DNA from: Verrucomicrobiales bacterium
Lineage (GTDB): Bacteria; Verrucomicrobiota; Verrucomicrobiia; Methylacidiphilales; JAAUTS01
Assembly: GCA_031266335.1 (NCBI GenBank)
Contig: JAISBF010000159.1
Coordinates: 1-35,786, forward strand
Direction: 5' to 3'
DNA: 35,786 bases
Both the position numbers and the translations under genes were made by a program. Below, piece after piece: positions 7,319 through 14,528 of this stretch. The notes under the pieces are model-generated. The model worked only from the letters and a program-made list of their open reading frames with translations. It searched no databases and was not told the origin of the DNA. Position 1 is the stretch's first letter. Every line of letters begins with the position of its first letter.

Positions 7319-8572
7319 ATGAAAACCACCCTGACCCTAACCCTGGCCGCCCTCCTCACCCTGGCCGCCACCCTCAGCGCCCAGCCCATCGCCATCCCAG
7401 ATCCCCCCAACCCCGCCACCGGCCCCTACGGCGGCGGCGTCGGCAGCGACGGCCTGCCGAACGCGTTCAACGAACCCGTCCCCGGCTTCGTCGGCCCCGC
7501 CGGCGACGGCAAAGCCGCCTACCGATACGAAGGCAACTACCTCAACCCCATCTTCGTCGGCTGGGCCACCGGCGTCGTCGAATATAAGCCCGCCAACGGT
7601 GTCGCCCAAAACTGGCAAACTCCCGAGAAAGCCCTCGGCCCTGTCACCGGCGACATCATGGACATCGTTACCCTCGGCGAACTCTGGCTGCCCTACGACG
7701 TTACCGTTGACGGCATCACCGTGTATGCTCCCCGGCAGGGTGAGCCTCCCCCTAACGTCAATCGCGGCGACCCCCAGCGCCTCCCCTACAGCGGCGACCC
7801 CGCCGACCCAACCGACGGCTGGAACTTCGTCGGCTACGACCAGCCCGGCACCATCACCCTCAGCTTCGCCTCCCCCATCGTCAACGGTAGCGGCGCCGAC
7901 TTCGTCGTCTTTGAAAACGCCTTCGTCGCCAACGAGGCCCAACCCGACGTCGGCATCGTCGCCGGCGGCGTCTTCGCCGAACTTGCCTATGTCGAAGTCT
8001 CCACCGACAACATCCACTTCGCCCGCTTCCCCTCCGTCTCCCTCACCGCCGGCCCCGTCAACACCTACGGCAACATCGACCCGAGCAACGTCTATAACCT
8101 CGCCGGCGCCAGTTGCAACGGCTACGGCGAAAGCTGGGGCACCTCCTTCAACCTCGACGACCTGCTCGCCGACCCCGACGCGCTGGCGCTCATCGCCGAC
8201 GGCTACCTGGACCTCGACAACATCATCTACATCAAACTCATCGACATCCCCGGCTGCGGCTACTACACCGACAGCCTCGGCAACCCGATTTACGACGCCT
8301 GGACCACCAACGGCAGCGGCGGCTTCGACCTCGACGCCATCGGCGTCCTGCACAACCGCGAGAGCGAATACGGCGAACTCGTCGCCACCACCACCGCGCT
8401 ATCGCTGTCGCAATCGCTGACCATGAGCGTCCAGCCCATCCCCGAACCATCGACTTGGGCGTTGCTGCTCATGTCGGTAATTGCCCTGCTGGTGGCAGGA
8501 CAATTACCAATTAAAAAATTCAAATTACAAATTACAAATTGCAATGACCAAATCCTAAAGAACCACCGCTAA
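7319..8572 (+). CDS. Secreted PEP-CTERM protein, FENAF family (family B, copy 2)
   Basis: The protein has 417 residues beginning with a clean signal peptide (MKTTLTLTLAALLTLAATLSAQ). The body shares with the protein at 1877 the blocks FVGWATG, TPEKALGPVTG, GADFVVFENAF, AYVEVSTDN-HFARFPS, NLAG-SCNGYGESWG and GSGGFDLDAIGVLH. A 40-residue insertion rich in Pro and Asp (around residues 135-175) is absent from the other copy. It ends with IPEPSTWALLLM and a helix, but the usual arginine tail is replaced by residues encoded in an AT-rich inverted repeat (8507-8540). Predicted to be exported and processed by an exosortase; the molecular role is unknown. Confidence 0.87.
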   Translation: MKTTLTLTLAALLTLAATLSAQPIAIPDPPNPATGPYGGGVGSDGLPNAFNEPVPGFVGPAGDGKAAYRYEGNYLNPIFVGWATGVVEYKPANGVAQNWQTPEKALGPVTGDIMDIVTLGELWLPYDVTVDGITVYAPRQGEPPPNVNRGDPQRLPYSGDPADPTDGWNFVGYDQPGTITLSFASPIVNGSGADFVVFENAFVANEAQPDVGIVAGGVFAELAYVEVSTDNIHFARFPSVSLTAGPVNTYGNIDPSNVYNLAGASCNGYGESWGTSFNLDDLLADPDALALIADGYLDLDNIIYIKLIDIPGCGYYTDSLGNPIYDAWTTNGSGGFDLDAIGVLHNRESEYGELVATTTALSLSQSLTMSVQPIPEPSTWALLLMSVIALLVAGQLPIKKFKLQITNCNDQILKNHR

Positions 8573-8650
8573 CGCCTGCTGCGACACGAATGAAAATTTG
8601 TAATTTAAAATTGAATTTTGAAATTTGTAATTTGAAATTTGTAATTTCGC
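8507..8650. repeat. AT-rich inverted repeat spanning a gene end and the next gene's leader
   Basis: The left side (8510-8541, words like CAAATTACAAATTACAAATT) is complementary to the right side (8592-8648, words like GAAATTTGTAATTTGAAATT). It overlaps the last codons of the gene at 7319 and ends just before the ATG at 8656. It could form a large weak hairpin between the genes. Confidence 0.65.
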
Positions 8651-8655
8651 ATCCC

Positions 8656-9444
8656 ATGCATCGTGCTTTCACCCTGATCGAACTGCTCGTCACCACCACC
8701 GTCATCGCCGTCCTGATCACGCTGGGTTGCGCCGGCTACCAGCGCGTCATGATCAGCGCCTACGCCACCGTCAGCGTCAATAACCTGCGCCAGCTCACCA
8801 TCGCCAACAACGACTACGCCGCCGACCATGAACACTACGTCCCCGCCTCCAACGCCGGCGATAATTGGTATTGGTGCGGCAAGCAGGTCGGCGCCGAATA
8901 CGACCCCGCCAAGGGCTTCCTCGCCGACTACCTCGGCAAAGACCGCCGCGTCACCGCCGACCCGCTGTTCATGCGCCAGCTTCAGCGCCAGGGCAAGATC
9001 AGCAGCTTCTCGCTCGGCTGCGGCGGCTACGGCTACAACACCTATCTCGGCGGCATGGGCAACTGGATCTGGAGCGCCGAGTACAACGACTGGATTGCCG
9101 CGCCCATGGGCGTCGGCGAGGTGCAAAAGCTGGCCAGCACCGTCATGTTCGGCACCACCGCGCTGGCCAAGGCCAACGGCGTGCAGGAATACCCCTTCCT
9201 CGTCCCCCCCTACTGGACGGACGACGAGGGCAACCCCAGCCGCTTCCTCGGCCGCCCCACGCCTAGCCTGCACTTCCGCTTCAACGGCAAGGCGCTGGTC
9301 AGTTGGTGCGACGGCCATGTCAGTTACGAAAAAATGGAAGACCGTCCCGCCGGTTACAACCCCTACGGCGGCAGCGCCGATAAAAACAACCTGGGCTGGT
9401 TCGGCCCCGACGAAAACAACGGCTACTGGAATCCGCGCAATTGA
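8656..9444 (+). CDS. Prepilin-like secreted protein (FTLIELL N-terminus, DGHV motif)
   Basis: The protein has 262 residues from the ATG at 8656. An in-frame ATG at 8590 would add residues encoded by an AT-rich repeat and would bury the prepilin signal. The N-terminus MHRAFTLIELLVTTTVIAVL is a class III prepilin signal, cut after Ala-4 (most family members have Gly there), with a hydrophobic helix to about residue 28. The C-terminal part has HFRFNGKALVSWCDGHVSYE, similar to the H-X9-DG domain that accompanies such prepilins in Verrucomicrobia, Planctomycetes and Lentisphaerae, though the His-to-DG spacing here is 12. It is processed by a PilD-type peptidase and probably sits in a pilus-like or type II secretion-like structure. 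It follows the PEP-CTERM gene closely. Confidence 0.88.
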   Translation: MHRAFTLIELLVTTTVIAVLITLGCAGYQRVMISAYATVSVNNLRQLTIANNDYAADHEHYVPASNAGDNWYWCGKQVGAEYDPAKGFLADYLGKDRRVTADPLFMRQLQRQGKISSFSLGCGGYGYNTYLGGMGNWIWSAEYNDWIAAPMGVGEVQKLASTVMFGTTALAKANGVQEYPFLVPPYWTDDEGNPSRFLGRPTPSLHFRFNGKALVSWCDGHVSYEKMEDRPAGYNPYGGSADKNNLGWFGPDENNGYWNPRN

Positions 9445-9448
9445 TAGT

Positions 9449-9599
9449 TAACCGCGGAGACGCAGAGACGCGGAGATTCTTTTTGTAAACCACGAAGACA
9501 CCAAGGCACGAAGTTTGATTTAAAAAAAGCCTCCCTTCGTGCCTTCGTGTCTTCGTGGTAAACAGGCAACTCTCCGCGCCTCCGCGCCTCCGCGGTGAA
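9449..9599. repeat. Nested double palindrome between genes
   Basis: Outer arms (about 9449-9477 and 9571-9599) carry ACCGCGGAGACGCAGAGACG and its near complement. Inner arms (9485-9513 and 9535-9563) carry ACCACGAAGACACC-type sequence and its complement. Two palindrome families are thus stacked one inside the other, as if one inserted into the loop of the other. It follows the stop codon of the prepilin gene and may terminate or stabilise its mRNA. Confidence 0.85.
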
Positions 9600-9667
9600 C
9601 ACTTTTGTCCGCCAAAGTTTACGCGACCAAGGCTGCGCCAACCGGCGCGCCGGCGTAGGCTCGCCCG

Positions 9668-10621
9668 ATGCGATTTTTTCCGCGTGCCTGGCTGTTGTGC
9701 GGCTGGCTGGCGCTGACGGTGTGTCACGCCTGGGCGCTGCTGCCGCCCAGAATCGTCGTCCCGCCAAACGAAACCGGCCCCGCCGCTGCCGCTGACCGTG
9801 ACCGACCGGTAATCATCGGCTGCTGGAACCTGGAGTGGTTCCCCGGACGCGACCCGCGCGGCACTGACCCTCGGCGGGCGCGGGAACAGGTCGCCGGGGT
9901 CCGGCAAGTCCTCGCCGCGCAACGGCCCGCCGTGCTGTTCGCCTGCGAGGTGCGCGGTCTGGCCGAGTTGCGCCACTTCAAACGCGATTACCCGTTCCGC
10001 GCCTGCACTGAGTTTCCGCGACCCGCTGGCGATGAGCAATCGCTGCCCAACCAGGGACTCGCCATCCTCAGCCGCCGCCCGTGGACGGAAATCTGGGCGC
10101 TGGATTTCAGCGGCCTGCCCGCCGCGCCCAACCGCCCGGCGCGCGGCCTGCTCGGCGTCAAGTTCGCCCCGCGCGGCCGGCCGCCGCTGACGCTGTACGG
10201 CGTCCATCTCAAAAGCAATTTCGGCGATCCCGCCGCCAACCGCGCCAAGCGCGCGGCGGCCATTGACTACCTCGAATGGGACTGGCAGCGGCGCGGCCTC
10301 GACCCCGCCCGCGACCGCATCGTCATCCTCGGCGACTTCAACAGCAGCGTCCACGACCCGGTGTTTGCCCGCGACCAGACCCTGCGCCGCCTGTTCGCGC
10401 TCGGTTTCACCGACGCCGCCGACGGCCTGCCCGCGGACCGGCGCGTCACCATTCCCGCCAGCGGCGAGGGATACCCTGACAATGATTTCGACCACATCCT
10501 GGTGTCCCCGGCCCTGCGGGCGCTGACCGTCACCCCGCCGCCGTGGGTGACCATCGTCCCCGTCCCGTTCACCGTCAGCGACCACTATCCGCTGTTCCTC
10601 GATGCCGACGTGTGGTTTTGA
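9668..10621 (+). CDS. Secreted endonuclease/exonuclease/phosphatase-fold protein
   Basis: The protein has 317 residues and a signal peptide (RAWLLCGWLALTVCHAWA). The fold signature is present: WNLEW near residue 55, a Glu in ACEVRG, LYGVHLKS, ILGDFNS with the catalytic Asp-Asn pair, and a C-terminal SDHYPL with the catalytic His. These are the metal-binding and catalytic residues of the Mg2+-dependent EEP superfamily (DNase I, exonuclease III, phosphoesterases). The substrate cannot be decided; export suggests an extracellular or periplasmic nuclease or phosphoesterase. Two CGCTGACNGTG motifs fall in its first 45 codons, one of them within the signal peptide. It converges on the LysR gene, with a palindrome in between. 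Confidence 0.85.
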   Translation: MRFFPRAWLLCGWLALTVCHAWALLPPRIVVPPNETGPAAAADRDRPVIIGCWNLEWFPGRDPRGTDPRRAREQVAGVRQVLAAQRPAVLFACEVRGLAELRHFKRDYPFRACTEFPRPAGDEQSLPNQGLAILSRRPWTEIWALDFSGLPAAPNRPARGLLGVKFAPRGRPPLTLYGVHLKSNFGDPAANRAKRAAAIDYLEWDWQRRGLDPARDRIVILGDFNSSVHDPVFARDQTLRRLFALGFTDAADGLPADRRVTIPASGEGYPDNDFDHILVSPALRALTVTPPPWVTIVPVPFTVSDHYPLFLDADVWF

Positions 10622-10623
10622 GA

Positions 10624-10728
10624 AAGTGGCTTTGTTTTGCACCACGAAGACACCAAGGCACGAAGTTTCGTTTAAAAAAATCCTTGGTGTCTTCGTGCCT
10701 TCGTGGTGCAAAATAAAACCGCCACTTC
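10624..10728. terminator. Palindrome between convergent genes, possible bidirectional terminator
   Basis: TTTTGCACCACGAAG at 10635-10649 pairs with CTTCGTGGTGCAAAA at about 10698-10712, and outer AAGTGGC/GCCACTT words extend the stem. Between the arms the modules ACACCAAG and GCACGAAG are in a different order on each side. A run of seven A lies in the loop. It belongs to the same family as the inner part of 9449-9599. Sitting between convergent stop codons, it could end transcripts from both sides. Confidence 0.5.
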
Positions 10729-11611
10729 ACGCCAGCGGATCATGCAGGGTCTTGAGGAACCGCTTCATGGCCGGCGACAGCACCCGGCCCTGTTTGTAGA
10801 TGATGCCGAGCGGGCGGAAGTACGGCTGGTGCTTGAATTCAATGGCGGCCAGGCTTTTGGCCTTGATTTCCTGCTCGATGGTGACGCGCGGCACGATGGA
10901 GATGCCGGCGTCGATTTCCACGGCGCGCTTGACGGTTTCGATGTTGTCAAATTCCATCACCGGTTTCGGCACATAGCCGGCTTCATGGAACATTTTGTCC
11001 ACCGCGCGGCGGGTCGGGATGTCCGGTTCGAAGCCGATCAGCTTGTGCGGCGTCAGCTCGGCGAGGTCGATTTCAGCCTGGCCGGCCAACGGATGACCGG
11101 GGGCGGCGATGACCACCAGCCGGTCTTTCTTGAAGACCTCGGTCTTGAGGTTTTTCTTTTGCGCGGGGAAGGCGACCAGTCCCAAATCGGAAGTGCCGGT
11201 CTGCACATCCTCGTAAACCTGGTTGGAACGGCGGTATTCCACATGCACGTTGACGTTCGGGAATTCCCGGAAAAATTTCTTGAGGTACGGCGGCAGCTCG
11301 TGCAAGCCGATGCTGTAAACCGTGGCGAGGCGGATGTTGCCGCTGACGATGTGGCGCATTTCGTCGAACTGGTGTTGCAGGGAATCAAATTGCGCGATGA
11401 TTTCCTTGCTGGCCTGATACATGATGCCGCCTTCGCGGGACAGGGCGAAGCGCTTACTGCTGCGCTCGATCAGCGGCACGCGGAAGCGTTCCTCAATGGT
11501 GCAAATCTGCTGGCTCACCGCCGACTGGGTGATACCATTGAGTTGGGCGGCTTTGCTGAAATTTTGCGATTCCACCAAGTCGCGAAACACTCTAAAAGAT
11601 TCTATTTGCAT
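10727..11611 (-). CDS. LysR-family transcriptional regulator
   Basis: The protein has 294 residues from MQIESFRVFRDLVE at 11611; a Met eight codons upstream is less typical. Residues 1-60 form the LysR winged helix-turn-helix (NFSKAAQLNGITQSAVSQQI). The rest is a periplasmic-binding-protein-like effector domain (IRLATVYSIGLHELPPYLKKF, DLGLVAFPA, GISIVPRVTIEQE). Overall it resembles the CysB/CysL/CbbR group, which sense small metabolites, but the effector cannot be named. It is divergent from yggS with 74 bases between the start codons, so it may control both promoters, as LysR proteins commonly do. Confidence 0.92.
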   Translation of the reverse strand: MQIESFRVFRDLVESQNFSKAAQLNGITQSAVSQQICTIEERFRVPLIERSSKRFALSREGGIMYQASKEIIAQFDSLQHQFDEMRHIVSGNIRLATVYSIGLHELPPYLKKFFREFPNVNVHVEYRRSNQVYEDVQTGTSDLGLVAFPAQKKNLKTEVFKKDRLVVIAAPGHPLAGQAEIDLAELTPHKLIGFEPDIPTRRAVDKMFHEAGYVPKPVMEFDNIETVKRAVEIDAGISIVPRVTIEQEIKAKSLAAIEFKHQPYFRPLGIIYKQGRVLSPAMKRFLKTLHDPLA

Positions 11612-11685
11612 GGAGTCAAGAAAAGTAAGCAACACTCATCATTAGTCAACGATTTTTGAATTGTCGCCAAACTGTTTTACAAATT
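11612..11685. promoter_or_regulatory. Divergent promoter region, LysR regulator / yggS
   Basis: This 74-base AT-rich gap separates divergent start codons. It must contain the minus-strand promoter of the LysR gene and probably the promoter or leader of yggS. LysR proteins usually bind imperfect T-N11-A palindromes in such gaps; several AT-rich candidates exist near 11640-11660 but none stands out. Confidence 0.45.
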
Positions 11686-12390
11686 ATGAACGCCACGGAG
11701 TTGGAACAAAACCTGGCCTGCGTGCGCGCGGTCATGCGGGACGCCGCCGCCAGGGCGGGCCGCGACCCGGCCGCCGTGCGGCTGGTGCCCGCCGTCAAGA
11801 AGGTGCCGCCGGAGACTTTACGGCTGGCGTATGACGCCGGATTGCGGGCGTTCGGCGAGAACCGGGTGCAGGAGGCGCGGGCCAAGCAACCGCTGCTGCC
11901 GGCCAATATCGAGTGGCATTTCATCGGCGGCCTGCAACGCAACAAGGTCCGGGACGCGGTGCGGCTGTTCGCGCTGATTCATTCCGTGGACTCGGCCGAG
12001 CTGGCGCGGGAAATCGACCGCCGCGCGCGCGAGGCGGGCAAGATCCAGCAAGTGCTGCTGGAAGTCAACGTCAGCGGCGAAAGCGCCAAGCACGGCGTCG
12101 CGCCCGCTGACGTTGCCGCGCTGGCGGAGACGATTTTTGCCTGCGACCAGCTGGAGCTAACCGGCTTGATGACCGTCGCGCCGTTTTGCGCGGAGGCGGA
12201 GAAGACGCGCCCGTTTTTCCGTCAATTGCGGGAGCTGCGCGACGATCTGGAACAGCGCGCCGGCGCGACCTTCCCCGTATTGTCCATGGGCATGAGCCAC
12301 GATTACGCCGTCGCCATCGAGGAGGGCGCCACCATCGTCCGCGTGGGCACGGCGTTGTTCGGCGCGCGACATTATGACGAGCCAGCATAA
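11686..12390 (+). CDS. yggS: YggS/PROSC-family pyridoxal phosphate homeostasis protein
   Basis: The protein has 234 residues from the ATG at 11686; a TTG ten codons upstream is unlikely. Family motifs are clear: the PLP-binding lysine region LVPAVKKV, FGENRVQEA, WHFIGGLQRNK, LLEVNVSGESAKHG, LTGLMTVAP and the phosphate-binding end SMGMSHDYAVAIEEGATIVR followed by GTALFG. It has a single TIM-barrel domain with PLP but no known catalysis; members buffer PLP and affect amino-acid metabolism. Its end overlaps the next start by 17 bases, so translation of the two is probably coupled. Confidence 0.95.
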   Translation: MNATELEQNLACVRAVMRDAAARAGRDPAAVRLVPAVKKVPPETLRLAYDAGLRAFGENRVQEARAKQPLLPANIEWHFIGGLQRNKVRDAVRLFALIHSVDSAELAREIDRRAREAGKIQQVLLEVNVSGESAKHGVAPADVAALAETIFACDQLELTGLMTVAPFCAEAEKTRPFFRQLRELRDDLEQRAGATFPVLSMGMSHDYAVAIEEGATIVRVGTALFGARHYDEPA

Positions 12391-13021
12391 GCACACGCGC
12401 CCGCACCGTCAGCGTCAGCATCACGTATTGCCACGGGAGTTTTACCTGCGCGACGACGTGACGCTGATCGCGCGGGAATTGTTGGGCAAAGTCCTGGTCA
12501 CGCGCTGCCGGGGCGCGCTGACCGCGGGCCAAATCGTCGAGACCGAGGCGTATCGCGGCATCGACGACCGCGCCTGCCACGCCAACAACGGCCGCCGCAC
12601 CAAACGCAACGAGGCCATGTACGGCGCCGGCGGCCACGCCTATGTTTACCTGTGTTACGGCCTGCACCATTTGTTCAACGTCGTCACCAACGTCAGCGGC
12701 CGCGCCGATGCCGTGCTCATCCGCGCCATCGAGCCGCTCGACGGCCTTGATGTCATGCTGCGCCGCCGCGGCATGGCACAACTCGCGCCGCGCCTCACCG
12801 CCGGCCCCGCCACGCTGACGATGGCGCTGGGCATCACGGTCAGGCACAACGGCAGCGGCTTGTGCTCGCCGCCGCTGTGGATCGAGGACCGCGGTTTCGT
12901 GTTCGCTGACCGTGACATCCTGGCCAGCCCGCGGGTTGGCGTCGCTTACGCCGGCCCTGACGCCCTGCGCCCGTGGCGCTTCCGCGTCAACGGCAGCGCC
13001 TGGACCAGCGCGGCAAAATGA
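12374..13021 (+). CDS. DNA-3-methyladenine glycosylase (AAG/MPG family)
   Basis: The protein has 215 residues. The family motifs are in order: LARELLGKVLV-like (IARELLGKVLVTRC), the catalytic segment GQIVETEAYRGIDDRACHA with the active-site Glu, AMYGAGGHAYVYLCYGLHHL, NVVT, AVLIRAIEPLDG, LTAGPATLTMALGI and a C-terminal RVGVAYAG-like block followed by PWRF. The enzyme removes alkylated purines such as 3-methyladenine to begin base excision repair. The first 20 residues (MTSQHKHTRPHRQRQHH) are a poorly conserved basic extension; one CACNGTCAGCG motif (12404) encodes its HRQR. The start overlaps yggS by 17 bases; a later start near residue 21 cannot be excluded. Confidence 0.93.
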   Translation: MTSQHKHTRPHRQRQHHVLPREFYLRDDVTLIARELLGKVLVTRCRGALTAGQIVETEAYRGIDDRACHANNGRRTKRNEAMYGAGGHAYVYLCYGLHHLFNVVTNVSGRADAVLIRAIEPLDGLDVMLRRRGMAQLAPRLTAGPATLTMALGITVRHNGSGLCSPPLWIEDRGFVFADRDILASPRVGVAYAGPDALRPWRFRVNGSAWTSAAK

Positions 13022-13450
13022 CGCCGCTGTCGGCCGCCGCAGGAGAAAAAATGGCGTGGAATCCAAAAATAAAGATTGCTTTTGATCAGCGGAAAAGTTA
13101 TTTTAACCATCGTTACTGCGAAACGGCTCATTCCAGACAGTCCTTAAAATAGGGGTGCCAAGTGAGAGTCAGGAATCGGTAACGCACTGAAAATGAGAAA
13201 GATAGGCCATAAATTGAGTGCATCGCGCTCACGCGCTCACGCGCTCACGCGCTCACGCGCTCACGCGCTCACGCGCTCACGCGCTCACGCGCTCCAAGCC
13301 TGAATTTTGTCCCGCCGTTTCCCGTAAATTTTCCCAGCGGGTTTGTTTTTTGTTTATTCCCAATGCGGCACATAACTCCGCGTTGCGTAAGCATTGCCAA
13401 ACAAACCTTCAAATCCAATCAACCCCAAACCAACCAACAGAAAAAAACCA
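13022..13450. other. Gene-free interval with an 8-bp tandem array
   Basis: No gene is recognised. The interval contains an AT-rich stretch (13050-13110), a segment at 13190-13235 that resembles 28604-28650 (shared GATARGCCATAAA and CGCGCTCAC), the 8-bp array, and a weak CCCGC/GCGGG hairpin (13311-13341) followed by a T-rich run. The promoter of the lipoprotein gene at 13451 should lie in its last 100 bases. Confidence 0.55.
13224..13294. repeat. Tandem array of an 8-bp unit, CGCGCTCA
   Basis: Eight exact copies and a ninth lacking its last base run head to tail. The unit length is not a multiple of three, so the array is not a coding repeat. Perfect copies suggest recent expansion by strand slippage. 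Copy number probably varies between strains. Confidence 0.95.
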
Positions 13451-14458
13451 ATGAACCCCAATGTTATAGTCAAGGAATGTAAAATAAAAAAGCAAATGAT
13501 TATGAGCCTCAGTCTGGGCGGACTGCTGACCATCTTCACCGGTTGCGCGAATACGCAACAGACGTATTTGAACATCCAGCGCCCGGCGGAAATCAACATG
13601 GCGGGATATGAGAAAATCCGGCTGGACGGCATCAGCGGCCAGGGCGGGCAGCTCATCAACGCCAAGCTCAGGACGGCATTGGCGAACACCGGTAAGTTCA
13701 CCCTGGTTGACCGCGGCAGCATGACGGCGGCGGCGCAGGAGCGGGCGTTGTCCGACTTAAACGCGCAACAGGATGTCACGACGGCGAATGTGAGCATCAA
13801 AGGCGATGTGTTGCTGGTCACGCCGCGGCAGGAGCGTTTGCAGCAAGTCATGCGGGATTATAAAACCGGCCGGGAGTACTATGTATATGCCAACCAGGGC
13901 AGTAACACGGCGCAGGTGAGTTTTACGGTGACGGACTTGGCCACCAGTGAACTCATCACCACCAAGACCTTCACCGGCGAGGCCAGCACCCAAACCGACT
14001 GGTATAACGACAACCCGCCGAACATCGACATGAACGGCCTCTTTGATAATGCGGCGGAGCGGGTGGTTCAACAGTTCATGAAGACCATCGCCCCGTATTA
14101 TGAAAGCATTGCGGTGAACATCTACAAATTCCCCAAGAACACGGCCAATACCACTGGCCAGGGGTTGTTTGCCGGGAGACAGTACCTCCAGGCGGCCAAG
14201 GCGTTTGAGGAGGCGCTGGCGGCCAGCCAGGCCCAGTCTGAGCCGAAACTTAAGGAACAGGCGCAAATCACCCACAACATCGGATTGGCCTATGAGTGCG
14301 CCGGTGATTATAACCGGGCGGCGGCGACGTACCAGAACGTGCTGGCGCTTGACCCGGAAGGCAAGACCGCCCCGGGAAGGTCTTCGTTGAATCGGGTGAG
14401 TGTGCGGCAAGCCGATGTTGGCCGGCTCAAGAAACAAGGTGTGTTGCCCGCCAACTAA
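13451..14458 (+). CDS. CsgG/LpoB-like lipoprotein with C-terminal TPR
   Basis: The protein has 335 residues from the ATG at 13451; starts at 13496 or 13502 are also possible and leave the signal intact. A lipoprotein signal is seen (KKQMIMSLSLGGLLTIFTGC), with Cys about residue 32 as the lipidation site. Residues 50-230 resemble CsgG/LpoB-type domains: GYEKIRLDGISG, LINAKLRTALANTGKFTLVD, later VSFTVTDLATSELITTKTF and NAAERVVQQFMKTIAPY. The last 90 residues form a tetratricopeptide-like pair (AGRQYLQAAKAFEEAL, NIGLAYECAGDYNRAAATYQ). It is likely outer-membrane attached, perhaps in secretion or envelope assembly; the exact role is unknown. The secreted protein at 14529 follows in the same direction. 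Confidence 0.75.
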   Translation: MNPNVIVKECKIKKQMIMSLSLGGLLTIFTGCANTQQTYLNIQRPAEINMAGYEKIRLDGISGQGGQLINAKLRTALANTGKFTLVDRGSMTAAAQERALSDLNAQQDVTTANVSIKGDVLLVTPRQERLQQVMRDYKTGREYYVYANQGSNTAQVSFTVTDLATSELITTKTFTGEASTQTDWYNDNPPNIDMNGLFDNAAERVVQQFMKTIAPYYESIAVNIYKFPKNTANTTGQGLFAGRQYLQAAKAFEEALAASQAQSEPKLKEQAQITHNIGLAYECAGDYNRAAATYQNVLALDPEGKTAPGRSSLNRVSVRQADVGRLKKQGVLPAN

Positions 14459-14468
14459 AACCTTGTGC

Positions 14469-14500
14469 AGACGGCGCGGCCCGGCGAGGGCGCGCCGTCT
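14469..14500 (+). terminator. GC-rich hairpin after the lipoprotein gene
   Basis: AGACGGCGCG at 14469-14478 pairs perfectly with CGCGCCGTCT at 14491-14500 around a 12-base loop, 10 bases after the stop codon. No T-run follows (TCGCGTTTAC), so it may attenuate or protect the mRNA rather than stop transcription. Confidence 0.5.
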
Positions 14501-14528
14501 TCGCGTTTACCGGAAAGAACAGGAAAGC

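Noticed and set aside
9320-10711. Long antisense open frame across the EEP-family gene
   Set aside because: It is a shadow of a G+C-rich gene with clear motifs on the + strand and has a low-complexity, Arg/Gly/Ala-rich translation. Similar antisense frames at 7337-8353, 12071-13066 and 27001-28470 were dropped for the same reason.
14400-14528. Upstream extension of the FlgT-like gene
   Set aside because: The extension overlaps the preceding gene and a hairpin; the ATG at 14529 has AGGAAA before it and a signal peptide after it.
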